A stretch of DNA of 17,854 nt, from positions 1 to 17,854 of the forward strand of contig SKSL01000249.1 of NCBI GenBank assembly GCA_007123015.1, written 5' to 3'. Position numbers and translations under genes: made by a program. This document shows positions 1-7,317 of the stretch, in pieces. This DNA is from Natronohydrobacter sp. GTDB lineage: Bacteria; Pseudomonadota; Alphaproteobacteria; Rhodobacterales; Rhodobacteraceae. The notes below the pieces were generated by a model. It ran no database searches. It saw only the letters and a list, made by a program, of their open reading frames with translations, and was not told the DNA's origin. The first letter of the stretch is position 1. Every line of letters starts with the position of its first letter.

Positions 1-504
1 GATGACAGACAGCTGGGGCTGCGGATTTGCGATCTGACAGTGGATGTCCCGGATCTGCGCTCGCCGATCCTGCCGGGGGATCCGGGCGTAGCAGGGGCAA
101 TCCTTGAAACTGGCTGGGACCAGCCCGAAGAGGGGCGGGGGGTCTGGTCATTGGGGTCGGTCGCGTCCTTGCGCCTGCCTGGCTATCTGAACCGGGGCGA
201 TGCGCCGCAGCAGTTGCGGCTTGTGTTCGACAGCCTGCCCCGGCCCGAGGGAACAGCGCCGTTGGAAATCGCTCTTGTTGCAGGGGAGCACAGGCTTGAA
301 CATGTGACCTCACAGCAAGACTATGCTGATCAGGCGCTCTCTCTGGCCTTGCCGTCCTGGACCAGTTTTCGCCCCTTACATGTGACGCTGCGCTTTTCTC
401 ATCTCGCCTCGCCTGCGCAATTGAACATCAATGCCGATCCGCGCCCCTTGGGGATTTTCCTCAAGGCGCTTGATCTGGAAGCCGCTGGCACCGCGCAAGC
501 CTGA
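1..504 (+). CDS. C-terminal part of an envelope/glycosyltransferase-associated protein (partial at left edge)
   Basis: The frame is open from base 1 with no in-frame stop, so the gene starts outside the window and only its last 167 codons are seen. The visible part contains 'ILETGWDQPEEGRGVWSLG' followed by alternating short hydrophobic stretches and ends in 'ADPRPLGIFLKALDLE'. This GW..PE..GVWS pattern with a closing DPR.LG..L..L is one I associate with beta-sandwich tail domains of bacterial glycosyltransferases and polysaccharide-modifying proteins; that assignment is from memory of the pattern. No catalytic residues or membrane segments are visible, so the activity of the whole protein cannot be stated. 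It converges on the PNPOx-like gene with a 40-bp gap. A start at GTG 40 is possible but less likely, because the frame is open further upstream. Confidence 0.6.
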   Translation, partial: DDRQLGLRICDLTVDVPDLRSPILPGDPGVAGAILETGWDQPEEGRGVWSLGSVASLRLPGYLNRGDAPQQLRLVFDSLPRPEGTAPLEIALVAGEHRLEHVTSQQDYADQALSLALPSWTSFRPLHVTLRFSHLASPAQLNINADPRPLGIFLKALDLEAAGTAQA

Positions 505-544
505 CAGACAGGGCCCCCGCGTGCTCTGCCATGCAGCGCAAGCG

Positions 545-1114
545 TCAGGGCGCGCACCAGACCCCTTGCCAGCCTTTGGCCCGCGAAAATCGCGCGCGGC
601 GATGCTGCGGTCCCAGATGAAGGATATCCATCTCTTGCAGCGCCAGCACCCCCACGATGAAAGCAGCGGGATCCGGCGTCTTCTGGTAGTCCAGAGCATC
701 ACGCAGGGGCTGCCCCGGTGCGGGCGTGCTGCCATAAGAATGCCGTGCGACCTCTGGCAAGCTCGCCCAGATCGCGGTGACATCTTCGTCCATCACGAAT
801 GAGACATCGGCCAGAAGGCGCATCTGCAGATGCGCGCTGTTGTCCCAGATATGCAGGCTGGCCTTGGGCTGCGCGCGCAATTCGGCGACCTTGGCAGAAT
901 GCCGATCCGTATAGAATCGCAGGCTTGCTGCGCACCGGTCGGCCGCCCGCAGCACGATTGTCCGGGCCTGTGGGGTGCCATCTGCGGAAACTGTTGCCAA
1001 GGTCGGATGACGCGCGGCGGCGCGGCGATCATGCACGCCCCGGATCAGCCGCGTCCAGACCTGATCGTGCAGGGCGCTGAGCGTTTCGGCCCATGGATGC
1101 AGGTCTGATGACAT
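545..1114 (-). CDS. Pyridoxamine 5'-phosphate oxidase-like FMN-binding protein
   Basis: 189 aa, close to the usual length of the small PNPOx-like split-barrel flavoproteins. Residues about 35-60 ('RHPTLATVSADGTPQARTI' then 'VLRAAD') are the typical first strands, in which the substrate-independent 'T...DG.P..RTVVLR' motif contacts FMN phosphate. 'LRFYTDRHSAKVAEL' and 'ASLHIWD' follow as the next conserved block, and 'RARFSRAKGWQGVWCAP' is the usual C-terminal end. The family contains true PdxH enzymes and many flavin-binding proteins of unknown substrate. The canonical PdxH C-terminal R.HDR/RL.P signature is not seen, so PLP synthesis should not be assumed. ATG at 1112-1114 is preceded on its strand by a G-rich stretch usable as a ribosome site. 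It is divergent from the membrane methyltransferase gene and has no obvious functional partner here. Confidence 0.8.
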   Translation of the reverse strand: MSSDLHPWAETLSALHDQVWTRLIRGVHDRRAAARHPTLATVSADGTPQARTIVLRAADRCAASLRFYTDRHSAKVAELRAQPKASLHIWDNSAHLQMRLLADVSFVMDEDVTAIWASLPEVARHSYGSTPAPGQPLRDALDYQKTPDPAAFIVGVLALQEMDILHLGPQHRRARFSRAKGWQGVWCAP

Positions 1115-1235
1115 GAAGTCCCCCGAGGCGATGACAGTCAGTGTGGCGAGGTGGTGCAGAGCACTGCAAAGTCAATTGACCTCGGTAGGCTGCGCAATAG
1201 GTGCCCGTCCTGGATTTGGTGTAGATGGTGACCAG

Positions 1236-2093
1236 ATGCGTGACGGAAAGACAGACACCCCGCGCTTTTTGCAGCGCTTGCACGCGGATCCGCGCAGTTC
1301 GGGGCTGCTTGCATTGCTGCACGCGGCCACCCACCCGCCGAAGGGAGCAGGGCGGGTCTTGCTTGCGCTGAGCATGGGTGTCGTCACGCATCTGATCTTT
1401 GCAGCGGCAGTGCTGGCCATGATTGTCGCGATGTTTTTCGGCATGAGTGAAAGCTTGGGTCGCGTCCCTGCACCTTGGGCGCTCTTGGCCAATGCCGCCC
1501 TGATTGCGCAATTCCCGCTTGTGCATTCGCTGCTGCTGACAAGGCGGGGCGGGGCTTGGTTGGCGCGGCTGGTGCCGGGACCGCATGGCGGCACTCTGGC
1601 GACGACGACTTACGCGCTGATCGCCTCGCTGCAATTGCTGGCCTTGTTTGCGCTCTGGACGCCTTCGGGGATCATCTGGTGGCGGGCCGAAGGTGGTGTG
1701 TTCTGGCTGATCTGCATGGCCTACGGGGCCGCATGGCTGCTGCTGTTGAAAGCCAGTTTCGATGCCGGGGCAGAGGTGCAGTCGGGCGCGCTGGGCTGGA
1801 TGTCGCTGATGGGCCGGATCGCGCCACGCTTTCCCGACATGCCAGAGCTTGGGCTGTTCCGCGTGATCCGGCAGCCGATCTATGCGGCCTTTGCGCTGAC
1901 GCTCTGGACGGTCCCGGTCTGGACCCCGGATCAACTGGCGCTGGCGATCACTCTGACCGCTTACTGCCTGCTCGCCCCGCGCCTGAAAGAGCGGCGCTTT
2001 GCCGCGCGCTACGGGGCCCGTTTCGCCCGGTATCAGTGCGAGGTGCCCTACATGCTCCCGAACCCTCGGCGGAGCCGTGACCATGCGCAATGA
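1236..2093 (+). CDS. Integral-membrane methyltransferase, isoprenylcysteine/MddA-like (NnrU-related)
   Basis: 285 aa from ATG 1236. The frame stays open to 1113, but codons before 1236 overlap the divergent gene's 5' end and look non-coding. ATG 1374, just before the first membrane helix, is an alternative start. Several hydrophobic segments are visible: 'VLLALSMGVVTHLIFAAAVL', 'LLANAALIAQFPLVHSLLL', 'ALIASLQLLALFALW', 'VFWLICMAYGAAWLLLL' and a late pair around 'LALAITLTAYCLLAP'. The C-terminus 'LFRVIRQPIYAAFALTLW' then 'LKERRFAARYGARFARYQ' and 'VPYMLP' is the SAM-binding core of the ICMT/PEMT-type fold (R.P.Y, E..L...G..Y..Y...VP...P). Methanethiol S-methyltransferase (MddA) belongs to this superfamily and has a similar length, but the substrate cannot be read from sequence. 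The stop overlaps the next gene by 11 bp, suggesting translational coupling. Confidence 0.75.
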   Translation: MRDGKTDTPRFLQRLHADPRSSGLLALLHAATHPPKGAGRVLLALSMGVVTHLIFAAAVLAMIVAMFFGMSESLGRVPAPWALLANAALIAQFPLVHSLLLTRRGGAWLARLVPGPHGGTLATTTYALIASLQLLALFALWTPSGIIWWRAEGGVFWLICMAYGAAWLLLLKASFDAGAEVQSGALGWMSLMGRIAPRFPDMPELGLFRVIRQPIYAAFALTLWTVPVWTPDQLALAITLTAYCLLAPRLKERRFAARYGARFARYQCEVPYMLPNPRRSRDHAQ

Positions 2094-2790
2094 TCTGACA
2101 ATCTATGACACAGTCGCCGATCAGTGGTGGTCGGATGACATCCGCTGGGTGCGGACGCTGAAGAACCTTGTGCCCGGACGCTTGTCATGGATGGATAGGC
2201 AGATCGACTGGTCCGGCAAGGATGTGCTGGATCTAGGCTGCGCCGGGGGGTTCATGGCCGAAGCGCTGGACGACCGTGGCGCGCATGTGACAGGGATTGA
2301 TCCGGCCGAAAAGGCCATCGCGGCGGCGCGCGCGCATGCTGCGCAGACAGGCCGCAACATCCAGTATGATATCGGTCTGGGCGAGGCACTGCCCTATGGC
2401 GATGCGGCTTTCGATGCTGTTGTCTGCGTCGATGTGCTTGAGCATGTGCAGGATCTGTCTTGCGTTCTGGCCGAGACCGCGCGCGTCCTGCGCCCCGGTG
2501 GTCTGTTCCTGTTCGACACGATCAACCACACCTGGATCGCGCGGCTGGCCACGATCACCATCGCCGAGGATATCCTGCGCCTGCTGCCGCGCGGCACGCA
2601 TGACCCTGCATTGTTCATCCCGCCGTGCGATTTGCGCAGCGGGCTTGTGCAGGCAGGTTTGTCGCCCGGTAAATTTGTAGGGCTGGGTCCGCGTGGGGTC
2701 ACGCTGCGCGGGGACCTGACCTTTGGGCGCGTGCCCCTGACTGCAGTGCTGTATATGGGCAGCGCGCGCAAGCCGGACGCTGCTGCATGA
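2083..2790 (+). CDS. Class I SAM-dependent methyltransferase, UbiG-like
   Basis: 235 aa from ATG 2083, which lies inside the end of the preceding membrane methyltransferase gene. Motif I 'VLDLGCAGG' (residues 48-56), the acidic 'GIDPAEKAI' at 71-79 that would bind the SAM ribose, 'VVCVDVLEHV' (113-122) and 'RVLRPGGLFLFDTINHT' give a complete Rossmann methyltransferase core. The start 'IYDTVADQWW', the 'DTIN.TW.ARLA' stretch, 'GTHDPALFI' and the terminal 'GLGPRG' resemble the UbiG/COQ3 O-methyltransferase family of ubiquinone synthesis. Because it is coupled to a membrane methyltransferase and lacks other ubi genes nearby, a different small-molecule substrate is equally possible. It is followed by about 80 bp of apparently non-coding DNA before the thiamine operon promoter. 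Confidence 0.8.
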   Translation: MRNDLTIYDTVADQWWSDDIRWVRTLKNLVPGRLSWMDRQIDWSGKDVLDLGCAGGFMAEALDDRGAHVTGIDPAEKAIAAARAHAAQTGRNIQYDIGLGEALPYGDAAFDAVVCVDVLEHVQDLSCVLAETARVLRPGGLFLFDTINHTWIARLATITIAEDILRLLPRGTHDPALFIPPCDLRSGLVQAGLSPGKFVGLGPRGVTLRGDLTFGRVPLTAVLYMGSARKPDAAA

Positions 2791-2871
2791 CACAGGCGAG
2801 GAACTATTCCCAAGCGCGCGTGACACGCGGGGCAGGGTGACACGCGAAACCTCAAATCCTCGGCTTCTGCC

Positions 2872-2900
2872 TTGCCCTCGCCTGCGCGCCGGTTTACTTA
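2872..2900 (+). promoter_or_regulatory. Candidate sigma-70-type promoter of the thiamine operon
   Basis: A -35-like TTGCCC (2872-2877) is separated by 17 bp from a weak -10-like TACTTA (2895-2900). A start about seven bases downstream would fall near 2907, just at the 5' edge of the TPP aptamer. The placement supports it more than the hexamers, which match the consensus poorly. Confidence 0.25.
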
Positions 2901-2907
2901 ACCTCTG

Positions 2908-2995
2908 AAACCGTTGGGGTGTCCTGTCCGGGACTGAGAGGCGAATGCCAACCCATCGAACCTGATCCGGATCATACCGGCGTAGGAAACGGTGA
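2908..2995 (+). promoter_or_regulatory. TPP riboswitch (THI element) aptamer
   Basis: The conserved THI-box blocks occur in order: 'ggggtg' (2916-2921), 'ctgagag' (2934-2940), 'acccatcgaacctgatc' beginning near 2950, and 'ataccggcgtaggaaac' ending at 2990. The closing helix P1 pairs 2910-2915 (accgtt) with 2988-2993 (aacggt) perfectly. CTGAGA binds the pyrimidine of thiamine pyrophosphate and the second domain binds the pyrophosphate in known structures. It stands directly before thiD, the usual location for control of thiamine genes. The aptamer assignment is secure; the mode of control is treated in the next entry. Confidence 0.97.
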
Positions 2996-3021
2996 ATTCG
3001 CGCGGCTCAACGCGCCCTTTC

Positions 3022-3056
3022 CGTCTCTTTGCGCTGGTATCTGTTGCAAGGAGACG
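3022..3056 (+). promoter_or_regulatory. Shine-Dalgarno-sequestering hairpin (riboswitch expression platform)
   Basis: Bases 3022-3033 (cgtctctttgcg) pair with 3045-3056 (tgcaaggagacg) over 12 consecutive positions, two of them G-U, around an 11-base loop. The 3' arm contains AAGGAG (3048-3053), the ribosome site of the thiD ATG at 3060, so the hairpin would mask it. CCGT at 3021-3024, at the base of this stem, can alternatively pair with ACGG at 2989-2992 in the 3' strand of aptamer helix P1. This gives a plausible on/off switch. A small GC hairpin (3000-3004 with 3011-3015) lies between. Translational control is inferred from pairing only. Confidence 0.7.
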
Positions 3057-3059
3057 CCG

Positions 3060-3863
3060 ATGGCCTTCATCGCATTGACCATAGCCGGGTCTGACTCGGG
3101 CGGCGGTGCCGGTGTGCAAGCGGACCTGAAGGCGTTTTCAGCGCTCGGGGCCTATGGGGCCAGTGTGGTCACAGCTCTGACGGCCCAGAACACGCGCGCT
3201 GTCACCATGGTCGAGCCTGCCAGCCCTGCGATGATTGCTGCACAGATCGCGGCTGTGTTCGACGATCTGGACGTGCGTGCTGTCAAGCTGGGGATGCTGG
3301 GCGGACCAGAGGCGATTGCGACAGTCGCGCAGGGGCTGGCCGGGCAAAAGCTGCCGATCGTGCTGGACCCTGTCATGGTTGCCAAATCCGGCGACCGTCT
3401 GTTGCCCGCCGACGCGCTGCAAGCCCTGCGCCAGAAGCTTTTGCCGCGTGCCAGCTTGCTGACCCCGAACCTGCCCGAAGCCGCCGATCTGCTGGGCTGC
3501 AAGGTCGCGCAGGATGAGGCCGAAATGGTCCGTCAGGGCAAGGCCCTGCGCGATCTGGGGGCGCAGGCTGTGCTGATGAAAGGCGGCCATGCTTCGGGCC
3601 TGGACTGCGTGGATCTGCTGATCACGGATTCAGGCATCACGCGCCTTGTCGCCCCGCGCATTGCCACGCGCAACACGCATGGCACTGGATGCACGCTTTC
3701 GGCGGCGATTACGGCCGGGTTGGCCCAGGGCATGGCCCCGCAGGACGCTGTGACCCGCGCGCATGCCTATCTGCAAGGCGCGATCAAGGCGGCGGACCAG
3801 CTGGCGGTTGGCACAGGTCACGGTCCCGTGCATCATTTCCACAAGGTCTGGGCGCATGGCTGA
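3060..3863 (+). CDS. thiD: Hydroxymethylpyrimidine/phosphomethylpyrimidine kinase
   Basis: 267 aa, the normal ThiD length. It phosphorylates HMP to HMP-P and then to HMP-PP, the pyrimidine substrate of ThiE. Visible family motifs are 'TIAGSDSGGGAGVQADLKAF' (7-26), 'TALTAQNT' (38-45), 'KLGML' (76-80), 'VLDPVMVAKSGDRLL' (101-115), 'LTPNLPEA' (134-141) and 'GTGCTLSAAI' (208-217). The last contains the anion-hole glycines and the conserved Cys211. The frame is open upstream into the riboswitch, but ATG 3060 is chosen because AAGGAG sits at 3048-3053 and the protein then starts exactly at the family N-terminus. First gene of the operon; it overlaps thiO by 8 bp. Confidence 0.96.
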   Translation: MAFIALTIAGSDSGGGAGVQADLKAFSALGAYGASVVTALTAQNTRAVTMVEPASPAMIAAQIAAVFDDLDVRAVKLGMLGGPEAIATVAQGLAGQKLPIVLDPVMVAKSGDRLLPADALQALRQKLLPRASLLTPNLPEAADLLGCKVAQDEAEMVRQGKALRDLGAQAVLMKGGHASGLDCVDLLITDSGITRLVAPRIATRNTHGTGCTLSAAITAGLAQGMAPQDAVTRAHAYLQGAIKAADQLAVGTGHGPVHHFHKVWAHG

Positions 3864-4821
3864 TCTGACCATCATCGGGGCGGGTGTGGCCGGGCTATGC
3901 GCGGCTTACACGGCCTGCAAGGCTGGTCTGACCCCGCGCCTGATCGACCGCGCGGGCGCGCCCGGGCCGCATGGCTGTTCCTGGTGGGCGGGCGGCATGC
4001 TGGCACCCTTCTGCGAAGGCGCTGTGGCAGAGCCCGCCATTGTCGTCCATGGACAGCGGGCCGCTGCCTTCTGGGCAGAGCTCACGCCGGTTGCGCATCA
4101 TGGATCACTCGTGCTGGCGCTGGAACGGGACCGGGGCGAACTGGACCGCTTCGCGCGGCGCAGTTTGAACCATGAGCGGATCACGGATGTTGCAGGTCTG
4201 GAACCTGATCTGTCAGCACATCGCACAGCGCTGTTTTTTGCCCGCGAGGCGCATCTCGACCCGCGTGCAGCTTTGGCCGATCTGGTCGCTGTACTGCGCG
4301 CGCAGGGGGTCGAGATTGAACAAGCCGAAGTCTGGCCAGACGACATTACAGGCCCGGTGATTGACGCGCGCGGGCTGAGTGCGGATCTGCCGGGTCTGCG
4401 CGGGGTGCGGGGCGAAATGGTGGTGCTGCGCACGCAGGATATCCGGCTGACCCGGCCCGTGCGCCTGCTGCATCCGCGTCATCCGCTCTACATCGTGCCG
4501 CGCGCGGGCGGGGTGTTCATGCTGGGCGCGACACAGTTGGAAAGCAGCGACCGGCGCGGGATAAGCGCGCGCGCTGTGCTGGAACTGCTGAGTGCGGCCT
4601 ATGCGCTCGACCCGCGCTTTGCCGAGGCCGAGCTTCTCGAAACCGGGGCCGATCTGCGCCCGGCCTATGCGGATAACGTGCCGCGCGTGACCATCCGGGG
4701 CGATCTGCTGCATCTCAATGGGCTGTTCCGGCATGGCTATCTGATGGCACCTGCCCTGGCCGCGCAGGCTGTCGATTACCTGACCACAGGCCGCAAGGGG
4801 GATCTGGTCCATGAAGATTGA
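3856..4821 (+). CDS. thiO: Glycine oxidase for thiazole synthesis
   Basis: 321 aa FAD-dependent amine oxidase of the DAO/GO fold. In thiamine synthesis it oxidises glycine to the iminoglycine used by ThiG. The dinucleotide-binding 'IIGAGVAGLCAAY' (6-18) starts the protein. 'WWAGGMLAPFCEG' (43-55) is the ThiO-type stretch at the flavin ring, and 'GADLRPAYADNVPRV' (274-288) with 'LNGLFRHGYLMAP' (287-299 region) is the C-terminal substrate and FAD block containing the arginine expected to hold the glycine carboxylate. ATG 3856 lies inside the end of thiD, and the gene end overlaps thiS by 11 bp, so translation is probably coupled along the three genes. The neighbours thiS and thiG make glycine oxidase far more likely than another amino-acid oxidase. 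Confidence 0.93.
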   Translation: MADLTIIGAGVAGLCAAYTACKAGLTPRLIDRAGAPGPHGCSWWAGGMLAPFCEGAVAEPAIVVHGQRAAAFWAELTPVAHHGSLVLALERDRGELDRFARRSLNHERITDVAGLEPDLSAHRTALFFAREAHLDPRAALADLVAVLRAQGVEIEQAEVWPDDITGPVIDARGLSADLPGLRGVRGEMVVLRTQDIRLTRPVRLLHPRHPLYIVPRAGGVFMLGATQLESSDRRGISARAVLELLSAAYALDPRFAEAELLETGADLRPAYADNVPRVTIRGDLLHLNGLFRHGYLMAPALAAQAVDYLTTGRKGDLVHED

Positions 4822-5008
4822 GGTGAATGGCGAGGCCCGCGACGTGACAGGCCCGACGCTGGCCGATGCGCTGACTGAGCTGGGTTGGGCCGAAGCCCGC
4901 GTTGCGACCGCCGTGAATGGTGATTTCGTGCCTAAAGTCGCGCGGGCCGAAACCGCGCTCAAGGACGGCGACAGGCTGGAAGTGCTGGCCCCCATGCAGG
5001 GGGGTTGA
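4811..5008 (+). CDS. thiS: Sulfur carrier protein ThiS
   Basis: 65 aa ubiquitin-like protein ending in the required Gly-Gly ('LAPMQGG'). The C-terminal glycine is adenylated by ThiF and converted to a thiocarboxylate, which donates sulfur to the ThiG thiazole reaction. The start 'MKIEVNGEARDV' and the 'ALTELGW...VATAVNGDFVPK' and 'LKDGDRLEVLAPM' stretches match ThiS over its whole length. It begins within the last codons of thiO and ends 4 bp before the thiG start. There is no extension, so no ThiS-ThiG fusion is present. Confidence 0.95.
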   Translation: MKIEVNGEARDVTGPTLADALTELGWAEARVATAVNGDFVPKVARAETALKDGDRLEVLAPMQGG

Positions 5009-5012
5009 AGCG

Positions 5013-5774
5013 ATGCGCGATTTCTATGGCGTCACGCTCGACACGCCCCTGATGCTGGGCACAGCGCAATACCCCTCGCCTGCTGTGCTGGAAGCCGCGT
5101 TTCGCGGCTCTGGCGCGTCGGTCGCCACTGTCTCGCTGCGCCGCGAGGCCGGCCAGGGTCAGGGCTTTTGGGATATCATCCGGGGCCTTGGCGTTCATAT
5201 CCTGCCCAACACGGCAGGCTGCCACAGCGCGCGCGAGGCGATCACCACAGCGCAGATGGCGCGCGAAGTATTCGAGACGAACTGGATCAAACTTGAAGTC
5301 ATCGGCCATGCGGACACGCTACAGCCGGACCCGTTTGGCCTGTTGGACGCCACTGAATCGCTGGCGGCTGACGGGTTCGAGGTCTTTCCCTACACGACCG
5401 AAGATCAGGTCCTGGCTGCACGGCTGCTGGACGCGGGCGCGCGCGTGCTCATGCCCTGGGGTGCGCCCATCGGCTCGGGTCTGGGGTTGAACAATCGCTA
5501 CGGGCTGCGCACGCTCCGCGCGGCCTTTCCCGATGTGCCGATGGTCATTGACGCCGGGCTTGGCCTGCCCAGCCATGCCGCAGATGCGCTGGAAATGGGG
5601 TTTGACGCGGTGCTGCTCAACACCGCCGTTGCGCAGGCAGGCGATCCGGTCGCGATGGCGCGGGCTTTCGCGCTGGCCGTGCAGGCCGGGGCGCTTGCGC
5701 GCACAGCCGATCCGATGGAGCCGCGCGACATGGCCCAGCCCTCGACCCCGGTTCTTGGAAAGGCTTGGCTATGA
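5013..5774 (+). CDS. thiG: Thiazole synthase
   Basis: 253 aa TIM-barrel enzyme that builds the thiazole phosphate carboxylate from 1-deoxyxylulose 5-phosphate, iminoglycine and ThiS-thiocarboxylate. Lys93 in 'NWIKLEVIGH' (90-99) is the residue expected to form the imine with the sugar. 'LMPWGAPIGSGLGLNN' (146-161) and 'DAGLGLPSHAADALEMGFD' (170-188) are the phosphate-binding loops, followed by 'AVLLNTAVAQAGDP'. ATG 5013 gives the family N-terminus; upstream codons in this frame belong to thiS in another frame. The stop overlaps thiE as ATGA. Length and motifs are complete. Confidence 0.96.
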   Translation: MRDFYGVTLDTPLMLGTAQYPSPAVLEAAFRGSGASVATVSLRREAGQGQGFWDIIRGLGVHILPNTAGCHSAREAITTAQMAREVFETNWIKLEVIGHADTLQPDPFGLLDATESLAADGFEVFPYTTEDQVLAARLLDAGARVLMPWGAPIGSGLGLNNRYGLRTLRAAFPDVPMVIDAGLGLPSHAADALEMGFDAVLLNTAVAQAGDPVAMARAFALAVQAGALARTADPMEPRDMAQPSTPVLGKAWL

Positions 5775-6367
5775 CGCTGCCCCGCTTCTACCCGATTTTC
5801 GACTCTGTCGCTTGGCTGGAACGCGCGCTGCCGCTTGGCGTGAAGCTGGTGCAGTTGCGCATCAAGGAGCGCGCGCCGGATATGTTGCGTGACGACATCC
5901 GCGCGGGCCTTGCATTGGCGCGCAGGCATGGGGCCGCGCTTGTGGTCAATGACCATTGGCAGATCGCGATTGAACAGGGCGCGGAGTGGCTGCATCTGGG
6001 GCAAGAGGATCTGGACACAGCCGATCTGCCCGCGATCCGTCGCGCAGGGCTGAAGCTGGGGCTGTCCACCCATGACCATGCCGAACTTGACCGCGCATTG
6101 ACGCTTTCGCCCGATTATGTGGCGCTTGGCCCGGTCTATCCGACCATTCTGAAGGCGATGAAATGGGAGCAGCAGGGGCTGGAGCGCCTGCGCGAGTGGA
6201 AACGTCTGATCGGCGATACCCCGCTTTGCGCCATTGGCGGGATGACCGTCGCGCGCGCGCCGGGAGCGTTCGAGGCCGGGGCGGATATTGTCTCGGCTGT
6301 CACGGATATCACACTGAACGCAGACCCCGAAGCGCGGATGCACGACTGGCTGAGGGTCTGCGCATGA
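5771..6367 (+). CDS. thiE: Thiamine phosphate synthase
   Basis: 198 aa TIM barrel that couples HMP-PP with the thiazole phosphate to give thiamine phosphate. Conserved elements in order are 'QLRIKE' (28-33), 'VVNDHWQIA' (58-66) with the metal-binding aspartate, 'HLGQED' (75-80), 'YVALGPVYPT' (116-125), 'GLERL' (136-140), 'AIGGM' (154-158) and the phosphate-binding end 'GADIVSAVTDI' (170-180). ATG 5771 forms an ATGA overlap with the thiG stop; TTG 5765 in the same frame would add only two residues and is less likely. The usual PT.TK after GPVYPT reads PTILKAMK here, a small departure that keeps a lysine. The thiF gene starts in the same way at its end. Confidence 0.94.
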   Translation: MTLPRFYPIFDSVAWLERALPLGVKLVQLRIKERAPDMLRDDIRAGLALARRHGAALVVNDHWQIAIEQGAEWLHLGQEDLDTADLPAIRRAGLKLGLSTHDHAELDRALTLSPDYVALGPVYPTILKAMKWEQQGLERLREWKRLIGDTPLCAIGGMTVARAPGAFEAGADIVSAVTDITLNADPEARMHDWLRVCA

Positions 6368-7317
6368 CCCGCTATGCGCGCCAAACCGTGCTGCCCGAGA
6401 TTGGCCCGGACGGGCAGGCGCGGTTGGCCCTAACGCATGTTCTGGTCGTAGGGGCCGGGGGCCTGGGCGTGCCTGTGCTGCAATATCTGGCTGGTGCTGG
6501 CCTGGGGCAGATCACGCTGGTCGATGGCGACACGGTCGCAGAACACAACCTGCACCGCCAGCCGCTTTACCGCATGGACCAGATCGGCCAGCCCAAGGTG
6601 CATGCCGCCGCTGATGCGCTGGCCGCGCTCAACCCGGATGTGGCCGTGCAGCCCCTATGCGCGATGCTCGACCCGGCCAATGCGCCCGCGCTGGTCGAAG
6701 CGGCCGATATCGTGCTCGATTGTGCTGACACTTTCGCGGCCAGCCTGACGCTCTCGGATATCTGCGCATCCCTTGGCAAACCGCTGATCACCGCCTCGGC
6801 GCTAGGGCTGTCGGGCTATGTCGCGGGCTGTTGCGGCGGTGCGCCCAGCCTGCGCGCGATTTTCCCCGACCTGCCCCAACGCGGCGCGACCTGCGCCACG
6901 GCTGGCGTGATGGGGCCAGTTGTCGGCACAATCGGCGCGCTTCAGGCACAGATGGCGCTGGCCGTGGCCATGTCGCTCACGCCCTTGCCATTAGGCCAGC
7001 TTGTCAGCCTTGACGCGCTGAACTGGCGCCTGGGCGGCTTCCGCTTCGACCGCGCGCCTGAACCCGCGCGCGCCTTGCCCTTTATCGCGCGCAGCCAGAC
7101 CCGCCCCGATGATCTGCTGATCGACCTGCGCACCGAGGCCGCGCCCTTCGCCCCCGCCGCGCACCATATCCCGCCCGAGTATATCGCCATGCTGGACCCG
7201 CCTGCGGGCTCCCGCGTCGTGCTCGCCTGCGCTACCGGACTGCGCGCGCATAATGCGGGCCAGAGCCTGCAATCCCGCTGGCCGGGCGATATCGCCCTGC
7301 TGGCCGTGACTGACTGA
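6364..7317 (+). CDS. thiF: Divergent ThiF/MoeB-type adenylyltransferase with C-terminal rhodanese-like domain
   Basis: 317 aa. E1-like enzyme expected to adenylate the ThiS C-terminus. 'VVGAGGLGVPVLQYLAGAG' (28-46) binds ATP, 'EHNLHRQ' (60-66) and Lys78 fit the active site, and 'TCATAGVMGPVVGTIGALQA' (176-195) includes Cys177, aligned with the sulfur-handling cysteine of ThiF. Departures are clear. The first zinc CxxC, normally just before the FP motif, is replaced by 'PSLRA' (161-165). The second pair is also missing. The DN...R motif reads 'DTFAAS' (122-127). Residues about 248-317 look like a shortened rhodanese domain ('LLIDLRTEAAPF' then 'VVLACATGLRAHNAG'), with Cys289 in a CxxGxR loop. 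MoeB could be considered, but the position between thiE and thiY argues for ThiF. Confidence 0.85.
   Translation: MTRYARQTVLPEIGPDGQARLALTHVLVVGAGGLGVPVLQYLAGAGLGQITLVDGDTVAEHNLHRQPLYRMDQIGQPKVHAAADALAALNPDVAVQPLCAMLDPANAPALVEAADIVLDCADTFAASLTLSDICASLGKPLITASALGLSGYVAGCCGGAPSLRAIFPDLPQRGATCATAGVMGPVVGTIGALQAQMALAVAMSLTPLPLGQLVSLDALNWRLGGFRFDRAPEPARALPFIARSQTRPDDLLIDLRTEAAPFAPAAHHIPPEYIAMLDPPAGSRVVLACATGLRAHNAGQSLQSRWPGDIALLAVTD

Noticed and set aside
1176..1200. TTGACC with CAATAG as a promoter in the divergent region 1115-1235
   Set aside because: Spacing of 13 bp is too short; no convincing promoter for either divergent gene was found.
1029..2090. 353-codon minus-strand frame
   Set aside because: Antisense to the membrane methyltransferase; rich in Arg, Gln, His and Pro, with no domain, as expected for a shadow of a GC-rich gene.
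2919..3059. Upstream extension of the thiD reading frame, 47 codons
   Set aside because: It runs through the TPP aptamer and its platform; the ribosome site and the family N-terminus both place the start at 3060.
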